From Flabesymbios commensalis (lineage: Eukaryota > Annelida > Polychaeta > Terebellida > Flabelligeridae): a DNA stretch of 64,000 bases. Made by a program: the position numbers and the translations under genes. Below, in pieces: positions 52,101 to 59,779 of this stretch. The notes under the pieces were generated by a model. The model saw only the letters and a list, made by a program, of their open reading frames with translations. It did no database searches and had not been told where the DNA came from. The stretch's first letter is position 1, and every line of letters begins with the position of its first letter. The DNA is taken from the NCBI GenBank assembly GCA_964017125.1, contig OZ024903.1:111711255-111775254 (forward strand). Direction: 5' to 3'.

Positions 52101-53181
52101 TATCTAGTTTCAGTGAATTCAATTGTTAATTTTTTACTATTTAAACTTCCATGACGTCATACATCACCATGAGATATTTTTGTGAATTTAATGAGACCAC
52201 CTGTGAATCATTATCCAATTTATTTCGGAAAAATGTCGAAAATCTGTTAATAGCAATAAACAATGTCAAAATAACAAAACATACAATATTTTTTAAATAG
52301 CAATACAGCCATGAGCCGGATCGTTATAAGCTCTATTTTATCGTATTCCTTGACCTCGAAAACATAGGGTTAGACACTTTATTTGTGCATCTGCGACGAT
52401 TAGTTTTCAAATTAAGGACACAAATACGATCTGCTATAATGGCCGCTTTGAACAGAGCTGGTGACGTGTAACCTTGAACACGTTCAGTAAACAAATTAAT
52501 TATGACGTCATTATTATATTATAAATGAACAATGAAACGTTGCACAGCGTCTCTGTAATTTATAAATCACATGGACTAATATCTATTATTGCGATTTCTC
52601 GCTATAATTATAACGCAAACAAAACCTAATGGTATGTGAACACACTATCATTTAACAAGACTTATATAAACGTAATACGATGTTTAAACGTTTCTGCGTA
52701 CTAAATCTTCCTACTATATCAAATAATAAAAATAACATGAAAATACATCTTCAAGATAACTTCATTACATATTTGGCGCTTCCCAAATCGATTGTACAAT
52801 GTATTTGTTTTATTAAATGCTTATCGTTAGCGTCAACACATCGATTAAATTGTAGGAACTACACACACAAAAGGCATATTTAGTGCATTTTCAGGATTAG
52901 AGGTTGTACGGTTATAATGCCGTTACCATGGCAACGTCCCCAATTTTTTTTTTCACAACCATCCATTTCCTAGTCCCGACATATCAAGCAATCAAAAAAA
53001 TATGGTTGTGCTTTGTTCTACCGTGGGGAGGGGTTACTCCTATTTCTAGGCCTCTTTTAGAGAATGGCCGCAGCACTATTTGCTCTTCTCGCTCCCAGAT
53101 CCACTTCAGATGATGAGGCGTTGGGGTGGCGAGATGCTATTATGGGCATCTCATACACTTTTTTAAATGCTGCTGAACTGC
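25104..53181 (-). CDS. RAD54B: RAD54B-like gene, 3' half (nine exons, interrupted)
   Basis: SNF2-family dsDNA translocase that remodels RAD51 filaments in homologous recombination in the nucleus. Nine exons were placed by similarity to vertebrate RAD54B, all with GT/AG borders and compatible phases: 53181-53079 plus 40506-40427 (one exon split by a transposon), 34739-34519, 33759-33595, 29814-29688, 28808-28702, 28274-28081, 26330-26195, 25897-25823 and 25190-25104. They cover the end of helicase lobe 1, all of lobe 2, and the RAD54B-specific C-terminus, about 430 residues. The C-terminal CxxxxxxLxCxC and LLQWQH motifs and the DPLL terminus separate it from RAD54L. Exons 5' of 53181 were not found in the window. 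Whether the gene still works depends on how the 12.6-kb insert is handled. Confidence 0.93.
25529..25573. repeat. Short foldback repeat, TTGAAGTTGTG type
   Basis: CATTTGAAGTTGTG and its inverse CCACAACTTCAAATGG with a short loop, in the last intron of the RAD54B-like gene. Same family as 453-497. Confidence 0.65.
25823..25897 (-). CDS. RAD54B: RAD54B-like penultimate exon
   Basis: 75 bp, phase 0 in and out, bordered by TTTTCAG and GTGAGT. It encodes [18 protein letters not shown] and seven more residues; [10 protein letters not shown] aligns with SQLKQWKHFS of vertebrate RAD54B. This RAD54B-only region lies after the helicase core. Confidence 0.83.
26195..26330 (-). CDS. RAD54B: RAD54B-like exon with Cys motif, start amplified as minisatellite
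   Basis: Encodes [17 protein letters not shown] near its start and ends [15 protein letters not shown]. The C-x6-C-x-C motif corresponds to CVTHDLLDCEC of vertebrate RAD54B. The phase-consistent acceptor is CCAG before ACACGCTG (136 bp; 2 nt carried in plus 136 gives a whole number of codons). A second AG lies 4 bp upstream (TTTTCAG). The donor is AAT before GTAATT. Its first about 40 bp together with the acceptor are the unit of the adjoining 19-copy minisatellite. Confidence 0.8.
26291..27674 (-). repeat. 19-copy minisatellite made of a splice acceptor and exon start
   Basis: Units of about 68-70 bp, some with a 14-bp internal duplication (about 83 bp). Read on the minus strand each holds TTGTATGTTAGTTTTCAG, then the exon start ACACGCTGTGTGCGACC and on to TGTGACTGTG. 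The copy at the lowest coordinate runs into the real exon (26330-26195); the others lie in the upstream intron. Six copies (near 26331, 27303, 27371, 27509, 27577, 27645) carry the CCAG-ACAC acceptor; the others vary the 4 bases after TTTTCAG and lose that second AG. Confidence 0.92.
28081..28274 (-). CDS. RAD54B: RAD54B-like exon, helicase motif VI
   Basis: Starts [10 protein letters not shown] after acceptor TTCGCAG. This is SNF2 motif VI, with the Arg finger that contacts ATP. It continues [19 protein letters not shown] and [12 protein letters not shown] to [15 protein letters not shown] and the ELRNLF end fit RAD54B (SKQGL, ELKNLF) better than RAD54L. 194 bp, phase 0 in and 2 out, donor GTAAGA. 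Confidence 0.92.
28300..28520. repeat. Dispersed intron repeat, copy 2
   Basis: Shares CCATAACATAGGTATTCAGA and flanking blocks with the copies at 24650-24985 and 30090-30340. Non-coding, in a RAD54B intron. Confidence 0.5.
28702..28808 (-). CDS. RAD54B: RAD54B-like exon, helicase motif V
   Basis: Encodes [20 protein letters not shown] and [15 protein letters not shown]. This is SNF2 motif V and the segment before motif VI, nearly identical in all RAD54-family proteins. 107 bp, phase 1 in and 0 out, borders TTTTTCAG and GTAGGA. Confidence 0.93.
29263..29341. repeat. Doubled foldback repeat, TTGAAGTTGTG type
   Basis: TTGTGGGTCGAGACACAACTTCAAGTGGGTGG occurs twice in tandem, giving interleaved inverted and direct repeats. 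A further diverged copy is at 29509-29562. Confidence 0.65.
29688..29814 (-). CDS. RAD54B: RAD54B-like exon, helicase lobe 2
   Basis: Encodes [36 protein letters not shown] and SHYSTD. RLDGQTP and RQQIV.RFN are RAD54-family motif IVa. 127 bp, phase 0 in and 1 out, borders TTTGTCAG and GTAAGT. Confidence 0.92.
30090..30340. repeat. Dispersed intron repeat, copy 3
   Basis: Contains GGCCATAACATAGATATTCA and ends near GCGTTGTAAGGGTGAA, matching the family at 24650-24985. Confidence 0.5.
30423..33578. mobile_element. pogo/Tigger-like DNA transposon, 3.16 kb, no transposase seen
   Basis: Termini CAGTAGAATCCCGTTTTAACGC (30423) and its inverse GCTATAACGGGATTCTACTG (ending 33578) are each flanked by TA (30421-30422 and 33579-33580). 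TA target duplication and CAGTAGAATCCCG ends are typical of the pogo branch of Tc1/mariner. No transposase frame is recognisable. The inside is largely a degenerate GAAGTCTG tract (30660-31380) and AT-rich sequence, so it is non-autonomous. Its right end lies 17 bp from the splice donor of the exon at 33595. Confidence 0.78.
30660..31380. repeat. Degenerate GAAGTCTG-type tandem tract
   Basis: About 700 bp made almost entirely of AAGTCTG, TCCGAAG, CAAAATC and GAAGTC words in irregular order, such as GAAGTCTGTCCGAAGT. No fixed period is visible, so it is an old or slippage-scrambled short-unit repeat, located inside the pogo-like element. Confidence 0.7.
33595..33759 (-). CDS. RAD54B: RAD54B-like exon, inter-lobe region
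   Basis: Encodes [20 protein letters not shown] and runs through [17 protein letters not shown] to [21 protein letters not shown] and KVV.VSNYTQ match vertebrate RAD54B (FPADYNP, SGKL, KVVLVSNYTQ). 165 bp, phase 0 both sides, borders TATTTCAG and GTCAGT. A pogo-like element begins 17 bp into the following intron. Confidence 0.93.
34519..34739 (-). CDS. RAD54B: RAD54B-like exon, region before helicase lobe 2
   Basis: Encodes [20 protein letters not shown] (first codon split), [23 protein letters not shown] and ends [16 protein letters not shown] is the SNF2 signature linking the two helicase lobes. 221 bp, phase 1 in and 0 out, borders TTTTTTCCAG and GTAAGC. Confidence 0.93.
34884..39946. repeat. 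42-bp minisatellite, about 120 copies with higher-order duplication
   Basis: Unit AATTCAAACATTGAATCTGT followed by AATGGTAGACTAAGCCATACAT, repeated for about 5.06 kb in a RAD54B intron. Variant positions (ATACAT/ATCCAT, AACATT/ACCATT, GCC/GCT) make units distinguishable. Variants at 35040-37450 recur in the same order 2,392 bp downstream. From about 36600/39030 onward the offset is 2,434 bp, one unit more. Because 42 is a multiple of 3, one minus-strand frame stays open as a 14-residue [14 protein letters not shown] repeat; this is not evidence of a gene. Confidence 0.97.
39950..40426. other. Intron sequence between minisatellite and split exon
   Basis: AT-rich intron DNA of the RAD54B-like gene. 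A TTTATGAAATTACACTTTAAAA segment appears twice (about 40296 and 40338). Nothing else recognised. Confidence 0.5.
40427..40506 (-). CDS. RAD54B: RAD54B-like split exon, 3' part
   Basis: After the transposon end the reading frame continues [20 protein letters not shown] and YLPPK, then donor GTAATA. It matches ELTCLTGLFILRRTQEIINK of vertebrate RAD54B. The sequence AAAG at the join comes from the 3-bp target duplication. Removing 40507-53078 and one TTT gives GCA AAG GAA (A-K-E) and a 180-bp exon that starts in phase 1 and ends with one base, exactly as the neighbouring exons require. Confidence 0.92.
41265..41660. repeat. AAGGTCA-rich subrepeats, left arm of the big element
   Basis: Irregular repeats of AAGGTCATCTTCAAGGTCA and AAAAGGTCAATTT, with spacers resembling AACAAATAAAGCTGGGAGCA. 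Their inverse is at about 50390-50770 in the right arm. Confidence 0.65.
42360..42690. repeat. GGCGTTAAAGGG-type minisatellite, left arm
   Basis: Degenerate units of about 25-30 bp around GGCGTTAAGGGGCAAAG and GGCATTAAAGG. The inverse (CCCTTTAACGCCTCC) is at about 50030-50220. Confidence 0.65.
42850..42925 (+). mobile_element. tRNA-derived SINE head (Glu/Asp-like)
   Basis: GTAGTGGTTAGCACCGC resembles the A box and GAGGTTCGGTTCCCGG the B box of a tRNA promoter. The anticodon-loop-like CTTTCACG would give TTC. Acceptor-stem pairing is poor, and it is followed by a second tRNA-like unit, so this is a SINE head and not a tRNA gene. It is found only in the left arm of the big element, so it inserted after the arms formed. 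Confidence 0.55.
42978..43055 (+). mobile_element. Second tRNA-derived SINE head
   Basis: TGACCGAGTGGTAGCGTGC (A-box-like) and GGGCTCGAATTTCGAATCC (B-box-like) are spaced as in a tRNA. The downstream about 120 bp, ending near 43170, is probably the SINE body. No counterpart in the right arm. Confidence 0.55.
43430..43690 (-). pseudogene. LINE reverse transcriptase fragment nested in left arm
   Basis: The minus-strand frame reads [40 protein letters not shown] and ends [13 protein letters not shown]. This is the RT palm of an L2/CR1/Rex1-like LINE (usual YADDTQIY here is YVDDIQIY). Only about 260 bp is recognisable, with a frame change in the region after GLDG. Absent from the right arm. Confidence 0.75.
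43735..44110. repeat. CCCGCCCGACGAAGTTAGGGCGGG-headed repeat
   Basis: Begins with a GC-rich palindrome (TTATCCCCCGCCCGACGAAG, then TTAGGGCGGGGTAATAA). It continues with CATATTGCACACACACATCCCTTA twice (about 43863 and 44017) and GACCATCAGCCATAATTA. Likely a non-autonomous element. Sequence around GCCGACCATCGGCC also occurs at 48610-49060, in the same orientation. Confidence 0.55.
44876..45531 (-). pseudogene. Inverted partial copy of the element's gene (C-terminal part)
   Basis: On the minus strand, [20 protein letters not shown] (about 45500-45440) and GSVIPMFDF are followed, after a frame change, by [20 protein letters not shown] (45124 down) and a Cys-rich tail. Tail pieces are [20 protein letters not shown] and [10 protein letters not shown]. 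It mirrors 46860-47440 on the plus strand. HALTGCD plus a CxC-type Cys-rich end is a combination found in many uncharacterised invertebrate multi-copy proteins. Confidence 0.7.
46250..47594 (+). pseudogene. Decayed transposon gene with DTDV and HALTGCD motifs
   Basis: The clearest piece (46607-46816) reads [20 protein letters not shown] then [17 protein letters not shown]. The acidic pattern EEAD...DTDV resembles PIN/XPG-like nuclease active sites. After frame changes, [16 protein letters not shown] (about 46910-46960) and [11 protein letters not shown] follow, then [20 protein letters not shown] (from 47262) and a damaged Cys-rich end. Multiple stops and shifts; not functional. It is the only candidate for the mobility gene of the 12.57-kb element. 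Function is inferred, not shown. Confidence 0.65.
47455..47740 (+). repeat. About 80-bp tandem repeats at the 3' end of the transposon gene
   Basis: Four to five units of the form GGGAATGCGGTTGTAAAAGT ... GCACCAG.ACACA.AGTAATGTAG. The left arm holds a single unit (about 44860-44940), so the right arm expanded it separately. Confidence 0.7.
48490..49190. repeat. About 130-150-bp tandem repeats around GCCGACCATCGGCC
   Basis: Four to five diverged units, each with TTTAATATGCTTGATATCTTG, GTGCCAGATAGCTAGACCAT, ACTGTAAAACCAAAATGTG and GATATGCCCTGAAAA. The palindrome GGCCGACCATCGGCC marks the best-preserved units. Confidence 0.65.
50796..51975. mobile_element. Nested 1.2-kb inverted-repeat element in the right arm
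   Basis: Left end GCTTTGTGTACTTGACGCAG and right end, inverted, CTGCGTTGAGTACACAAAGC. Both are followed inward by CGCAGACGC-type repeats (CACGCAGACGCACAC). No coding sequence. It lacks a counterpart in the left arm and so accounts for part of the greater length of the right arm. Confidence 0.65.
53079..53181 (-). CDS. RAD54B: RAD54B-like split exon, 5' part
   Basis: After acceptor TTTTCCAG the frame reads [20 protein letters not shown] and [13 protein letters not shown], then AAA and the transposon end. Vertebrate RAD54B has SSYRKIYEEPIILSREPSAS then EKELGERRAAEL, so the match runs straight across the insertion into the part at 40506. Both halves have no stops or frame errors. Confidence 0.92.
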
Positions 53182-53749
53182 CTGGAAAATTAGGGTATGG
53201 AGTAAAATGTATCTGCAAGGCTGTATCGGCCACTTTACTAACACTTTACTATCCACTGCAGTTATCATATACTTATAATGTATTATACTGTATTTTGAGA
53301 CTTTAATTTTAATTTCAATTGTTTGTGATTTCATTCATGGATTTAAATTTTATTTATAATATCAAGTCAAAATTAGCATATTATTTCAGCCTTGGCCAAA
53401 TTTGTTTAGGCCTACTTCAGTAAAACTAAAAGGGTACAAAACATGTATTTATCTATTATTCATGGTACAGTTATATATCAATTATTATTTTTTTTTCTGA
53501 ACACTAATTGTTAAAGACAAGAGTCCTTAACCTAAGGACCTGAAACGTTATATTGCACATGTTCATAAGTACTGGTGTACAGAAATGTGAACCGTTTCCC
53601 ACACACATCACCCCTTTTTCCCCTAAAGAGGACACAATCTCAGGCAAAATAAACTTAATAGGATACCAACCGTATGCCGGTCCTAATCGGCATGGTACAG
53701 TATAAGAATAGAACATTAGCCTGGGACTGTAGTAAAGTTGCTCATACAT

Positions 53750-55675
53750 ATTTGGCAAAAGAAGGCGACTGGACTTGATGGTATGCCAGCCAGGTTCATA
53801 AAAGATGGCAAAACCCAAACTACAGCTCTCCAATCACTCATATAGTTCTTCTCTCTTTATATTCAGGCAATGTTCCGGATGATATAAAAATTGCACGAAA
53901 TGTAGGCTACCACTGCACAAAAATAATTCTAAAAACGGCCTGGACAACTATCGCCCTGTGTCAATTCTATCAGTTGTTTCAAAAATATTGGAAAAGGTTG
54001 TTTTAATACAACCAGATTGAATCTTATATCACATCACAAAGTTTTTTTTACGATTTGCAGTCAGGCTTTCTCAGCTCTTATTCAACCGATACCTGTCTTA
54101 CATATCTAACAGACCATATCCGCTTTCAAAAGAACAAGGGTTTCTATACCGGCATGGTAATAATATTTTTACAAAAAGCTTTTGACACTGTGGATCACGG
54201 AATCCTGCTTCATTAACCAAAAGCACTCGGATTCCATGATCTATCAGTGTCATGGCTAGAATCTTACCCGAAGAATAGGAATCAGTGGTTTCTTGCAGAG
54301 TACCACAGGAATCCATTCTGGGACCATTACTTTTTCTCATTTATGTCAACGATATGGAAGCTGCAGTTTCTTGCCAACTTATTTTATATGCACATAACTC
54401 TGGCTTAATTGAGAGAAGGCTTGGTAATGAACTCTCTTCCCTCAATAGATGGTTGGTCGATAATAGGCTCTCCATCCACTTATAGGAAAGACAGAATGTA
54501 TTTTTTTCGGTACATCATTTCAGAAATCTAAGTCACATGTGGTGAGACAAAAGTAATGGCGATATCTGGGTTTCGATCTGGACCAATCGCTAGATGGTAA
54601 GCTTATTGCTGAAGCCATTCTTTAAAAAGGTAATTCGCGCCTAAAATTGCTTTGAAGGAAAGCTGAATTTTTAAATCAATATTCAAGGAGACTTTTGGCT
54701 TCATTACTTATTCAATGTCATTTTGATTATGCCTGCTCTGCATGGTATGGTGGTCTTCAGAAACTTTACCAACAAAAAGTACAAATTTTACCAAATAAAC
54801 CAATCAGATTTTTTCTCGATTGCCCTTCTTGATCGCATGTTGGGATTTCCAAATCTAAAGTGATAAATTGGATTCCTGTCTCGGAGTGTGCCAAACAAAT
54901 TAACCTTTGCAAAGTATACAGTGTGGTACATGGGTCGGCGCCTAATTATCTTAAAATAGAATATTTTATGGTTAGTGAGCGGCATTCCGTCACTACCAGA
55001 CAGAGTTTGCAGTCCCATGTCTTACCACATGTAAAATCATCTGGAGCCAAATCTTGTCTCTTTTCGGCCACCAAAATGTGGGATGCTCTTCCAGCCCAAC
55101 TTATATGAGCTCCAAATGGTACTACCTTAAAGCGTGGATTGAGAGAACATATTCTCATAGAAATGAACAGAAGGGAAAATGACATCTTCATTTATGGCTA
55201 GCTTTGAGATAATTTATATAATTTATATAATTTAGCATTTAATCAACCCTGACTGACCTGCCTTTGATTGGGAAGGAGGTGGGAGTCGCACATGATATGT
55301 TTTGTGAGACTCGGGTCCCCTAAACATTCTGAGTATGTCAAGTCGGATGGTTTAATTAACTTACATATGGTACATTCAAATCGGCCGTGAATGTTATTTT
55401 TTTCAGAATTTTATGTATTTTTTTAGTTGTAGGCTAAGCCTCTTCATCTGCGTTTTCACCTTTGCTCTAAATACTTTCCTGTCTCCATCCTGGATCAATG
55501 TTTATAGGGACCTTGTAGAAATAAGTACACCTCACCAGAAAACTTTCCAGTTTGTATTTTCCAGGGTGACAAAGGCATGGTGGCTGCCGGTTTTTATTAT
55601 TTTAATAAATTATAATGACCATGTATGCTATGTTTCATGTATGTTTTGATGAATAAATCAAATAAAAAATAAAAC
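53750..55675 (+). mobile_element. LINE B, RT and 3' end (CR1/Jockey-like)
   Basis: Plus-strand fragment: GLDGMPARFIKDG (about 53775), NYRPVSILSVVSKILEKVV (about 53944-54000), DLQSGFLSSYSTDTCLTYL (about 54055), QKAFDTVDHGILLH (about 54175), VSCRVPQESILGPLLFLIYV (about 54287), no intact FADD box, thumb from about 54400. The C-terminal part NWIPVSECAKQINLCKVYSV and MWDALPAQL (54860-55108) has the usual LINE ending. The tail is GATGAATAAATCAAATAAAA near 55648. Several stops and frame changes. It sits just upstream of the RAD54B exon at 53181. Confidence 0.82.
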
Positions 55676-55683
55676 AAACTAGA

Positions 55684-56240
55684 CTACTATTGAATCAGAG
55701 GTAGCACATGCGTGGATAAATTCTTTTCTGTTAAACTGTACACAGCAGGTTGTCTTTGAGGGCGTTGCTTCTGGAAACCGTGAATGTTACATCCGGTGTC
55801 CCACAGGGCTCTGTCCTTGGGCAAATACTGTTTTTAGTATAAATAAATGACCTACCCAAATTGATCACCTCTAAGATTAGACTTTTCGTAGATGATGCAA
55901 TTGTGCATAAGTAAATAAATTCTGCGGAAGACGGTCAGATTCTCCAGAATGACCTAGATGAACTAATATCATGGGAAGATGGCTATATGGCTAATGAAAT
56001 TTAACCCGAAAAAGTGTGAAGTTCTGACAGTCACTCGCAAAATACATTTAAAATAACATTTAAACTTATACAGCTCGACATTATTAAACACATTAAATAT
56101 ATGGGTATAACATGTAAGCAGAAACATTGCCTGTTCTCAGCTAACCTGCTATATTGTATTATTTCTTCATTAACTCTAATGTATTCATGTACTGTGTACT
56201 GTACATGTACTGTATATGGCGAATAAATAAATCAAACAAC
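55684..56240 (+). mobile_element. LINE C fragment, RT palm and tail
   Basis: Frame pieces VFEGVASGN, TSGVPQGSVLG (damaged), INDLPKLITSKIRLFVDDAI and DLDELISWEDGYMANEI identify RT motifs of another LINE family. The active-site box is FVDDA. It ends in a GAATAAATAAATCAAA tail at about 56220-56236, directly after LINE B. Confidence 0.7.
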
Positions 56241-56610
56241 CAGTATAACCTGGAAATACTTTTTAATATTATTATTGGTCTTGTATTACACTAAATTGCT
56301 AGTGCACACCACTAAATCTGAGCAACTTGCCTTCCATTGGAAGTTTGTGTTCTGTTCATAAAGAAGAAGACTATTTAACGTATAAATAATACTAAAAAAT
56401 CAACAATGTTTAACAACAACAATATCACATAGTATGTAGTCCTTAACGTGGGCTATATCATAGTTAGAGCCACACTTTTGACATAGTCTACCTCTAAAAC
56501 ATATGGGTGTGAATAATCCAATAGTGTCCATAAAAAATGTGGATGCCTCGTAGGTATTTAAATTAAAAGTTTTCTCATTTTTTTCTATGGGGACTTAATT
56601 CGTCACAGCC

Positions 56611-57320
56611 TACACTGGCGTCAGATTATTTTGAAAGTAGGGGGGGGGGGGGCAAGATTACATTTGTGCGACTTCGGTGCGAGCGCAGCGAGATTTAATT
56701 GCAGCTGGGGCCCCCCGCAATTTTTTGTGACTTAGCGGTATCTGAGAGCTATTCAGATAAATTTGAAAGCACATTATATAGTTTTTTTAAGCTCTTAAAT
56801 GCGAGTTATTCAGGTAACTCACAATTGGAAACGGGAAATTTAATGATAAAGTACGGTACCAGAGCACACTATTGCCACACTCTCCACCACCCACAAAACA
56901 GCATGAATTGCCCTAATTATAGTAGGGAGCTCAGACTATTTATTCTAATGTTAGGTAGACTATTTGCACTACTTTGTGTTCCACTGTAATAAATGGAAGT
57001 CAAGATTTTTCAAAAAATTAGGCATGGTCAGAAAGAAAAGTCAATAATTTTATCATAAGTCCCCTAACTTGATTTGCATTTGACCAAAAAATCTGGGCAG
57101 ATGCACCCCAGCTTTTTCAGATACTGGCTTTGCCCCTAATTTTTGCCTACTTCACACCCGATTTGGGTAAGAAAAGCGATCTTTTTCCAACATATGTCAA
57201 AGTATAGGAGAAGTCAAATAAAGATTTTTTATATGTGATGAATTTTTTTTTCCATATATCAAGAAAGTGGTGGGGCTACAGCCTCCCTCCCCCCCCCCCC
57301 CCAGTTCTGACGCCACTATG
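56611..57320. mobile_element. 0.7-kb inverted-terminal element (CACTGGCGTCAGA ends)
   Basis: TACACTGGCGTCAGATTATT at the left and TTCTGACGCCACTATG at the right are inverted matches. G-runs just inside the left end (about 56640-56652) and C-runs inside the right end (about 57286-57302) pair as well. No coding sequence; MITE-like. Confidence 0.6.
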
Positions 57321-57870
57321 ACAGATATCAACGTATCGATTCCAGCTATATGGAAGATGGACAGGGTCATTAACACAGCTGGCATTTAAGAGGATACCAT
57401 GAATCATTAAATTGCTTGGTTCCTTTTCGAAACAAAAGGCTTACAACCACAACGATGTTTCGCTACGCAGGCCTATTAGTAAATCAGTTCCAATATATAT
57501 TCATATTGAGTGTGAAAGGAAATACAGGAAAAGAGGAATGTGGTAATTTGTTTCGACTGGACCACAGAATCAACGTGCAAGTTTGAATTTTGAAAAGGTT
57601 TGAAACTGAATGATTTCAAGTTTTATTATAAAAATTGCTTACGTGGGAGACCAAGTAGCCTACCACAGATCATTAAATTAAGAAATATTACAATTTATGT
57701 TTCATAATAACAGAGCAAAACACAATAAATGTTGAACCAACCCACATGTCAAAAAATGCACTTTATTGTGTTTGCATGTGTATGTTCAGTAGATAGATAT
57801 GTTATCCGGTAAAAATGATGATGGTCACCTGTGAGAAGGCATTTCAGTAAAGGTAGAAATCAAGATTGCT
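57321..57870. other. Non-coding stretch
   Basis: AT-rich sequence without recognised gene or repeat. Confidence 0.4.
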
Positions 57871-57879
57871 AAAGGCCTA

Positions 57880-58010
57880 TATAATACTCGCTACAGAAGG
57901 GCAGATACCGACATCACAACATCACGAGATATGATCAACATCCTAAAGTGGGATTCTCTTGCCAGTAGACGTAAGATGAGTAGACTGTACATGCCATAGA
58001 AGGCGGTGAA
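57880..58010 (+). mobile_element. LINE D fragment, extreme C-terminus
   Basis: Plus frame TTSRDMINILKWDSLASRRK then MSRLYMP resembles the W-x-SL-x-x-RR-x-x-x-RL motif near the end of CR1/L2-type ORF2. Too short for classification. Confidence 0.5.
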
Positions 58011-58469
58011 TGGTGCGTGTCCCTGCTATAGGCATACTCACATTATACAGACGGCTGACCACAGAGTTCATGATTTTCCCCACTTTTTAACTTTATGAAT
58101 TTTTATTGATCGTCGCCTAATGGCATTATGATCACACGTGACCCCGTGATGAAAGAAACTGACATTAGCAGTGCAGTGCAGAAATATATTTACAGTGGAT
58201 AGAGAGTGCATCAGTGGTTATAGATTGATAGATAGATAGATATTTATCGACGACGGTAAGTCTATGCAGACTTATGCGTCATTAAAATGAACATATTGTA
58301 AACTTATGCATGCCTAACGCAGTAGGCAAACGCAGAGATGATAACTACTGTAGATCTGACCAGAACGGAACACGACAATCCATGATTGGATTGGGTCAGA
58401 AATGGATTGGTCGGTACAGACAAAGGTCAGCCGAGCCATCAAGGCTGATGGACTGGCGACCGTTGCCAG

Positions 58470-58815
58470 GAAATGCATGTTAACTCAATGCGCCGATTAT
58501 GATTATGTATGATTAGATGTTTAATCAATGTGGTGATTATGATGATGTAAAGTTTATATAAGGGACGGACGTCGTCGAGGAGAGTGATGCGGGCTTGATA
58601 CGGGATTGACGCGGGCCGGAGTGCTGCCCAAGGCACGATGGTGCGCGCTCTACTTTAGAACCAAGCTGGGTTGTGTTTCTCTGCCATGATGAAGCAGAGT
58701 GAAGTGACTTTGTAACTGTATTTTATATTATATGTGTTCTACAAATAATAGCAGAAATAAACACGACGTTCGACCCAGAATCATCGAGTCTATTTTATAC
58801 GAATCTGAAATCCAT
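58470..58815. other. Promoter-like region, possible solo LTR
   Basis: TATATAAGGGACGG (about 58554) followed about 200 bp later by AGAAATAAACACGACG (about 58752) gives a TATA box and polyadenylation signal in the order seen in retroviral-type LTRs. Clear TG/CA ends and a target duplication were not found, so this remains a weak call. Confidence 0.25.
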
Positions 58816-59690
58816 AGAGTTTTAAAACCAGTCCGTCGCCGTCCGCCTTGTCGTGTTGGCGTCATGGCGTCACGGGCTGACGTCTTTAAAATATGTACAA
58901 GACTATATACAACAGGATTAGTTCAGTAAAATATGCATGCTAAGTTAACTTAAACATGTTATATACAGTGGGGTTCGCGTGTGAATTAAAGGCTGAGGGA
59001 GAGATGACGGGCTAGTCCTTCCTTGAAGGACTGCACCGTTGGAGTCGCACACAGACTGGGTGGCAGTGAATTCCAGTCTGTGATTGTTTGGGGAACAAAT
59101 ACACAAATACGAACATTTGCCAGCTAAAAAATCAGCCCTCGCCAACCCATTCTACAACATGCAGTGAGGAGCTGGAACAGTTTCACATACATCATTCAGA
59201 CTACTGCAATCTTCACAAGCTGTGCTGCGCTGCGCTTGCCACACCCCGATCCCCTGGCGCTATAGCACAATAGTACGTATACTGCCACGAAACATAAACC
59301 AAGTTGCTTAAAACTGCTTCTCATTCAGTTCAGTTTTCTGCAGATTGATGCAAGTGGTACAGATCAAACAAAGCATGAGATAAGCTTGTAATGTGTCCCA
59401 AGAATCAAGGGAGCATACTCTAGAAAATCTTATCAAGACCCCAGAGGTCGTTTGTCTAATGAAGCTGTTAATTGTTTCATATGACATGTTGAGCTTCTAC
59501 CCGCTTCTCCGGGACAGGTGAATTCATTTTCTTTCTGCCCAGATCGACATACTACCATGAGAGGCATTCCACAGCAGGTGTGAATTGAACCAAAAGTAAT
59601 ATTTTTTGCAATGTCACATTGTTATACACAACAGTGCATTCACCGTCGGAGGAAGCTTAGCAAAGATCTATGCCTATAAATTCCACCATT
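58816..59690. other. Non-coding stretch
   Basis: Short frames on both strands (for example 59145-58945) show no recognised domain. Confidence 0.4.
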
Positions 59691-59779
59691 TACTTTGCTG
59701 CAAATCAGTTTTTGCATTATCCTGTAAGTTTTCCGATAATTCTGGCATATTTCTTCTTGAACTATGTTTTTTAAAAGCT

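Larger units (their letters stand above)
40507..53078. mobile_element. 12.57-kb inverted-repeat DNA transposon inside a RAD54B exon
   Basis: Starts TAGTGCAGCGGCCA (40507), ends TGGCCGCAGCACTA (53078), flanked by TTT on both sides (40504-40506 and 53079-53081). Long imperfect inverted arms follow: CCCCTCCCCACGGTAGAAC near 40540 against its inverse near 53015. AAGGTCATCTTCAAGGTCA and GGCGTTAAGGGGC tracts on the left have inverses on the right. The inner arms (about 44140-45560 and 46860-48460) look about 90% identical; the outer arms are clearly more diverged. The centre holds a decayed plus-strand gene. Three-base target duplications and a possible XPG/PIN-like nuclease suggest the Academ superfamily; this is tentative. 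Confidence 0.88.

Noticed and set aside
40507-53078. CACTA/EnSpm transposon
   Set aside because: Three-base duplication fits, but the ends read TAGTG...CACTA, the reverse of the CACTA...TAGTG order, and no CACTA transposase motifs are seen.
40507-53078. Polinton/Maverick
   Set aside because: No DNA polymerase B, integrase or capsid-like frames; the target duplication is 3 bp and not 6 bp.
53064-53306. Plus-strand gene starting [11 protein letters not shown]
   Set aside because: It is the antisense shadow of the RAD54B exon and the transposon end.
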